Shown: piece after piece, positions 61,301 through 64,000 of the stretch
How the letters are laid out: each line of letters begins with the position of its first letter
Numbering within the stretch: the first letter of the stretch is position 1
Assembly (NCBI RefSeq): GCF_002338065.1
Contig: NZ_DDHJ01000015.1
Location: forward strand, 1 to 64,000
Reading direction: 5' to 3'
Origin: Pseudomonas sp. UBA1879
Lineage (GTDB): Bacteria; Pseudomonadota; Gammaproteobacteria; Pseudomonadales; Pseudomonadaceae
Length of the DNA stretch: 64,000 bases
Position numbers and translations under genes: made by a program
The notes under the pieces: model-generated
Database searches by the model: none
The model's input: the letters and a program-made list of their open reading frames with translations, nothing else
What the model was told of the DNA's origin: nothing

Positions 61301-61551
61301 GCCCGATCCTGATGACGTCCTTCGCCTTCATCATGGGCGTGATTCCGTTGGTGACTTCCACCGGTGCCGGCTCCGAAATGCGCCACGCCATGGGGGTGGC
61401 GGTGTTCTCCGGGATGCTCGGCGTGACCTTTTTCGGTCTGCTGCTGACCCCGGTGTTCTTCGTCCTGATTCGTAACTTCGTCGAGCGCGGCAAAGCGCGC
61501 AAGGCGGCCCGGTCTCATGCCGTGCGCTCGCTGAAACCGGAGGCCCATTGA
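58363..61551 (+). CDS. mexF: RND efflux pump, inner-membrane transporter, MexF-like
   Basis: This 1062-residue HAE1-type RND pump has 12 membrane helices and two large periplasmic loops. It starts MKFSQFFIQRPIFAAVLSLL and contains the helix-4 region VLAIGIVVDDAIVVVENVER, with the proton-relay Asp-Asp. It exports drugs such as fluoroquinolones and chloramphenicol and possibly quorum-sensing precursors, by analogy with MexF. It starts 12 bases after the adaptor stop and overlaps the next gene's start. Confidence 0.95.
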   Translation: MKFSQFFIQRPIFAAVLSLLILIAGAISLFQLPISEYPEVVPPTVVVKANFPGANPKVIGETVAAPLEQAITGVENMLYMSSQSTADGKLTLTITFALGTDLDNAQVQVQNRVTRTEPKLPEEVTRIGITVDKASPELTLLVHLTSPDKRYDMLYLSNYATLNVKDELARLNGVGDAQVWGLGEYSLRVWLDPNKTASRNLTATDVVNAIREQNRQVAAGQLGAPPSPSATSFQMSINTQGRLITEEEFENVVIRAGANGEITRLKDIARVELGSSAYALRARLNNEPAVAMPIFQRPGSNAIDVSNQVRAKMAELKKNFPEGMDYSIVYDPTIFVRSSIEAVVHTLFEALILVVLVVILFLQTWRASIIPLVAVPVSLIGTFAVMHTFGFSLNALSLFGLVLAIGIVVDDAIVVVENVERNIELGLDPVSATKKAMGEVTGPIIATALVLCAVFVPAAFISGLTGQFYKQFALTIAISTVISAFNSLTLSPALAAVLLKGHDAPKDRFSRVLDSLFGWLFRPFNRAFDKASHGYVGTVKRVVRLSGVALVVYAGLIALTYFGFSTTPTGFVPTQDKKYLVTFAQLPDAASLDRTEDVIKRMGDIAMKEPGFDSAVAFPGLSINGFTNSPNNGVVFIGLSSFDERTDASLSAGAIAGSLNHKFAGIQEAYTAVFPPPPVMGLGTIGGFRLQIEDRGNLGYDELYKETMNIIGKSRSIPELANLFTSYTVNVPQVDAAIDREKAKTHGVAISDIFDTLQVYLGSLYANDFNRFGRTYQVNVQGEQQFRQDPEQIGQLKVRNDKGEMIPLATFVKVSDVSGPDRVMHYNGFITAEINGGPAPGYSSGQAQAAMEKLLAEELPRGMTYEWTDLTYQQILSGNTALFVFPLCVLLAFLVLAAQYESWSLPLAVILIVPMTLLSAIAGVIIAGSDNNIFTQIGLIVLVGLACKNAILIVEFAKDKQEEGLSPLDAVLEACRMRLRPILMTSFAFIMGVIPLVTSTGAGSEMRHAMGVAVFSGMLGVTFFGLLLTPVFFVLIRNFVERGKARKAARSHAVRSLKPEAH

Positions 61552-62969
61552 TGAAAACCCTAAAACTGTTCATGCCAAGCCTGTTGGTCCTGGCGCTGGC
61601 GGCCTGCGCCGTCGGCCCGGATTACAAGACGCCGGAGACGGCGGCCGCCAACGTGACGTCGGCGCAAGTCGGCCAGTACGACCGCAGCCATTTTGAAAGG
61701 GTCTGGTGGCAGCAATTCGACGACCCGACCCTCAATCAGTTGGTCAGCCGTTCTCTGCAAGGCAACCGGGATCTGCGTGTGGCCTTTGCCCGCTGGAAAG
61801 CTGCCCGGGCGATTCGCGACGACATCAGCAACGACGCGTTGCCGGTGGTGACCAGCCATGCCAGCAGTGACCTTGGGCGGGCGCAGGTGCCTGGCCAGAC
61901 CGAGCACCGGGTCAACATCGAACGCTACGACCTGGGCCTGGACATGGCCTGGGAGATCGACCTGTTCGGTCGTATCCAACGCGAACTGGAAGCCAGCACG
62001 GCGCAACAGGACGCAGCCCTGGCTGACCTTGAACAGCTGAAAGTCAGCCTGATCGCCGAACTGGCGGATGCCTACGGGCAACTCCGAGGGGCGCAATTGC
62101 GGGAGCGGATCGCGCGGGACAATCTGAAGAATCAACAGGATTCCCGCGGGGTCACCACGCAGCTGCGGGACGAAGGCCTTGGCAACGAAATTGACGTGGT
62201 CCGCGCCGATGCACGACTGGCGGCGGTGGAAGCAACGATTCCCGCATTGCAGGCCGAGCAGGTGCATCAGCGCAACCGCATCGCCACGTTGCTCGGCGAG
62301 CGTCCTGACCAGTTGAGCGTGGACTTGCGAGCGAAAGACCTGCCGGCCATTTCGAAAAACCTGCCGATCGGTGACCCCGCTCAATTGCTGCAACGGCGCA
62401 GCGACGTGCGCAGCGCCGAGCGGCAACTGGCAGCGGCCACGGCCAATGTCGGTGTCGCCACCGCCGACCTGTTTCCACGGGTCAGCCTGAGCGGCTTCCT
62501 CGGTTTCACCGCCGCGCGCGGTTCGCAAATCGGCGCTTCTGCGGCGCAAGCCTGGGGGCTTGGGCCGCAGATCAGCTGGGCAGCGTTCGACCTGGGCAGT
62601 GTCCGGGCCCGATTGCGCGGGGCCAAGGCCAACGCTGAAGGGGCGATGGCCACTTACGAACAGACCGTTTTGCTCGCGCTCGAAGAGTCGGACAACGCGT
62701 TCAGTGACTACAGCAAACGCCAGCAACGGCTGCTGTCGCTCGTCCGCCAAAGCGACTCCAGCCGCAAGGCCGCCGACCTTGCCGCGATCCAGTACCGCGA
62801 GGGCACCGCCGACTACCTGGTGCTGCTCGACGCCCAACGCGAACGCCTGGCGGCCGAAGACGCGCAGGCGCAAGGCGAGACCGAGCAATACCGGGGGATC
62901 GTCGCCATCTACAAAGCGCTCGGCGGCGGATGGGATGCCACGGCAGAAAACCCAGTGGCGCAGCAATAG
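61551..62969 (+). CDS. oprN: Outer-membrane efflux channel lipoprotein, OprN-like
   Basis: This 472-residue TolC-family channel has a lipoprotein signal (LVLALAACAVGPDYKTP) and two OEP repeats, each with long helices (YDLGLDMAWEIDLFGRIQREL; GPQISWAAFDLGSVRARLRG). The start overlaps the pump stop (TGATGA), so all three genes are translated together. It completes a MexEF-OprN-type tripartite system. Confidence 0.93.
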   Translation: MKTLKLFMPSLLVLALAACAVGPDYKTPETAAANVTSAQVGQYDRSHFERVWWQQFDDPTLNQLVSRSLQGNRDLRVAFARWKAARAIRDDISNDALPVVTSHASSDLGRAQVPGQTEHRVNIERYDLGLDMAWEIDLFGRIQRELEASTAQQDAALADLEQLKVSLIAELADAYGQLRGAQLRERIARDNLKNQQDSRGVTTQLRDEGLGNEIDVVRADARLAAVEATIPALQAEQVHQRNRIATLLGERPDQLSVDLRAKDLPAISKNLPIGDPAQLLQRRSDVRSAERQLAAATANVGVATADLFPRVSLSGFLGFTAARGSQIGASAAQAWGLGPQISWAAFDLGSVRARLRGAKANAEGAMATYEQTVLLALEESDNAFSDYSKRQQRLLSLVRQSDSSRKAADLAAIQYREGTADYLVLLDAQRERLAAEDAQAQGETEQYRGIVAIYKALGGGWDATAENPVAQQ

Positions 62970-63021
62970 CGCTTCGGCAACGAGCGACAGGCCTGCCCAT
63001 CACCTCGCGCAAGAGGAGGGC

Positions 63022-63074
63022 GGCGACGGCGGTGGTTCAGTCATGGATGAGTGACCGGGCAGGCCGCCGTCGCC
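63022..63074. repeat. 11-bp inverted repeat downstream of the efflux operon
   Basis: GGCGACGGCGG (63022-63032) and CCGCCGTCGCC (63064-63074) are perfect reverse complements 31 bases apart, 53 bases after the OprN-like stop. No T-run follows, so it is more likely a diverged REP pair than a terminator. It lies before the convergent end of the MscS-like gene. Confidence 0.65.
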
Positions 63075-63125
63075 AGCCATGCGGTTCCCACCCTTATGTT
63101 GCGGGCCTTTGTGACTGCACCCCGA

Positions 63126-64000
63126 TTATCGCTTCTGCAGCCACCCCAAAAAGTGGCTTTTCTTGATCGCCACCGGTTTGCGCAACAACACATGCTGACT
63201 GTTCTGCTGACGCACCGCCTGCAGCTTGTTCAGCGCCGTCGTGATTTCCGCCCGCTGCGCCATCGCCTGGCGCGTCGCGGCTTTTTCAATGCGATAAATC
63301 ACACACGATGTCAACGCCACGAACAACGCTTCGGACGGGGAATCGTCCAGCACGTTCTGCACGCCCATCACTTCCCCCGGCCCCATGCGCCCGGCCTCAA
63401 CCATTTCATTGCCATCGGCGATCCGCACCGACACCACTCCGGTGGCAATCACCCAAAGGCCGTCCGCTTCGTCGCCTGTGTCCATGATCGTCTGCCCGGC
63501 CGCGTATTCTCGCGCGACCATGGTCCGCGCCAAGGCATCCTTTTCGTCCGAGGTGCTGGCCCTGAACACCTTCACCTCATCGAGCAACGCCCGGGGCCGT
63601 GACATCGCCTCGGCGGTGATTTCCGATTGCCAGGCAATGCCCGCTGCCTCCAGGTGCCGGTAGGCCAGATCGAACAGCAGATTGCGCACCTCGTTTTTGT
63701 GATTGAGGTCGCTGATGAATCCTGTCATCGAGTATTCGATGGTGGTCGGGCTCGTTTCCTTGACCACTGCCCGCGCCTTCGGCGTATGCAGCAACGCGCT
63801 GCACCCCTGCAACGCCCGCTCCAATGCATCCAGCACGCGGCGAGGGCGAATATGCGGCGACATCATCACCGTGATCGACACCCCGTGGATATTCACCGGG
63901 CGGCTCAAGTTGACGATCTTCGCCTTGGCCGCCACCGAATTGGGGATGACCACCATGGAGCCGGCGCCCGTCATCAGGTGCGTGGCCCGCCAGTCGATGT
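63126..64000 (-). CDS. MscS-family channel with C-terminal cyclic-nucleotide-binding domain (3' part)
   Basis: This is the C-terminal part of a gene whose start lies right of the window; the frame stays open through base 64000 (visible translation IDWRATHLMTGAGSMVVIPNS). The MscS beta domain is recognised by SMVVIPNSVAAKAKIVNLSRP; a C-terminal cNMP-binding fold (about the last 130 residues) shows GQTIMDTGDEADGLWVIATGVVSV and RMGPGEVMGVQNVL. The phosphate-binding segment lacks a clear RxA motif, so nucleotide binding is uncertain. This pairing is known for cyclic-nucleotide-gated MscS relatives (bCNG). It is convergent with the efflux operon. Confidence 0.88.
   Translation of the reverse strand, partial: IDWRATHLMTGAGSMVVIPNSVAAKAKIVNLSRPVNIHGVSITVMMSPHIRPRRVLDALERALQGCSALLHTPKARAVVKETSPTTIEYSMTGFISDLNHKNEVRNLLFDLAYRHLEAAGIAWQSEITAEAMSRPRALLDEVKVFRASTSDEKDALARTMVAREYAAGQTIMDTGDEADGLWVIATGVVSVRIADGNEMVEAGRMGPGEVMGVQNVLDDSPSEALFVALTSCVIYRIEKAATRQAMAQRAEITTALNKLQAVRQQNSQHVLLRKPVAIKKSHFLGWLQKR

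Overview
The window is chromosomal DNA of a Pseudomonas, most likely of the P. fluorescens/P. syringae side of the genus. The evidence is high G+C coding sequence, an MvaT/MvaU-family nucleoid protein, a MexEF-OprN-type efflux operon with a MexT-like regulator, a gnd-zwf pair, and several families of Pseudomonas REP/REPIN palindromes between genes. I see no rRNA, tRNA, CRISPR array, insertion sequence, phage or plasmid backbone. Both ends cut genes: the 3' part of gnd on the left and the 3' part of an MscS/cNMP-binding gene, on the minus strand, on the right.

Layout. 1-4.7 kb: sugar-phosphate genes (gnd, zwf, a HAD phosphatase, a GH15 glucoamylase-like protein). 4.8-7.3 kb: alkB and small conserved proteins. 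7.7-15.8 kb: galU, glutathione reductase, a soluble hybrid histidine kinase, a KfrA-like DNA-binding protein, ahpC, ahpF and gloA; most of these serve redox or electrophile defence. 15.9-23.7 kb: an exported protein, an MvaU-like nucleoid protein, a TPR protein, a NIT-ANTAR nitrate-type antiterminator, moaA, a formate/nitrite transporter and a cation/proton antiporter; several fit nitrate or molybdenum-cofactor physiology.

23.8-31.6 kb: a seven-gene minus-strand operon encoding a polyamine-type ABC importer and a three-subunit flavin/iron-sulfur amine dehydrogenase, with a divergent IclR regulator. It looks like uptake and oxidation of an unidentified amine or opine. 31.6-37 kb: tandem REPINs, a chemoreceptor, a methyltransferase, an acetyltransferase and an MFS transporter. 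37.2-38.2 kb: a Zn-type HemB. 38.4-44 kb: a LysR regulator divergent from an amino-acid-type ABC importer that contains an argininosuccinate-lyase-like gene, probably a C-N lyase catabolic module.

44-50.7 kb: a DedA-rhodanese fusion, then an envelope methionine-sulfoxide repair operon (msrB, a DipZ-like reductant transporter, msrA) facing an OmpR-type two-component system. 51-55.7 kb: a LuxR/Cache two-component system divergent from cstA and its small YbdD partner. 56-63 kb: a MexT-like LysR and a MexEF-OprN-like RND efflux operon. The window ends in an MscS-type channel with a cyclic-nucleotide-binding domain.

The least explained items are the ArgH-like catabolic operon, a methionine-rich periplasmic linker inside the DipZ-like protein, a 27-bp tandem repeat behind the LysR gene, a 192-bp tandem array of REPINs, and a motif shared by the MexT-like gene and the efflux operon. 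All functional names come from reading the sequence; no database search was run.
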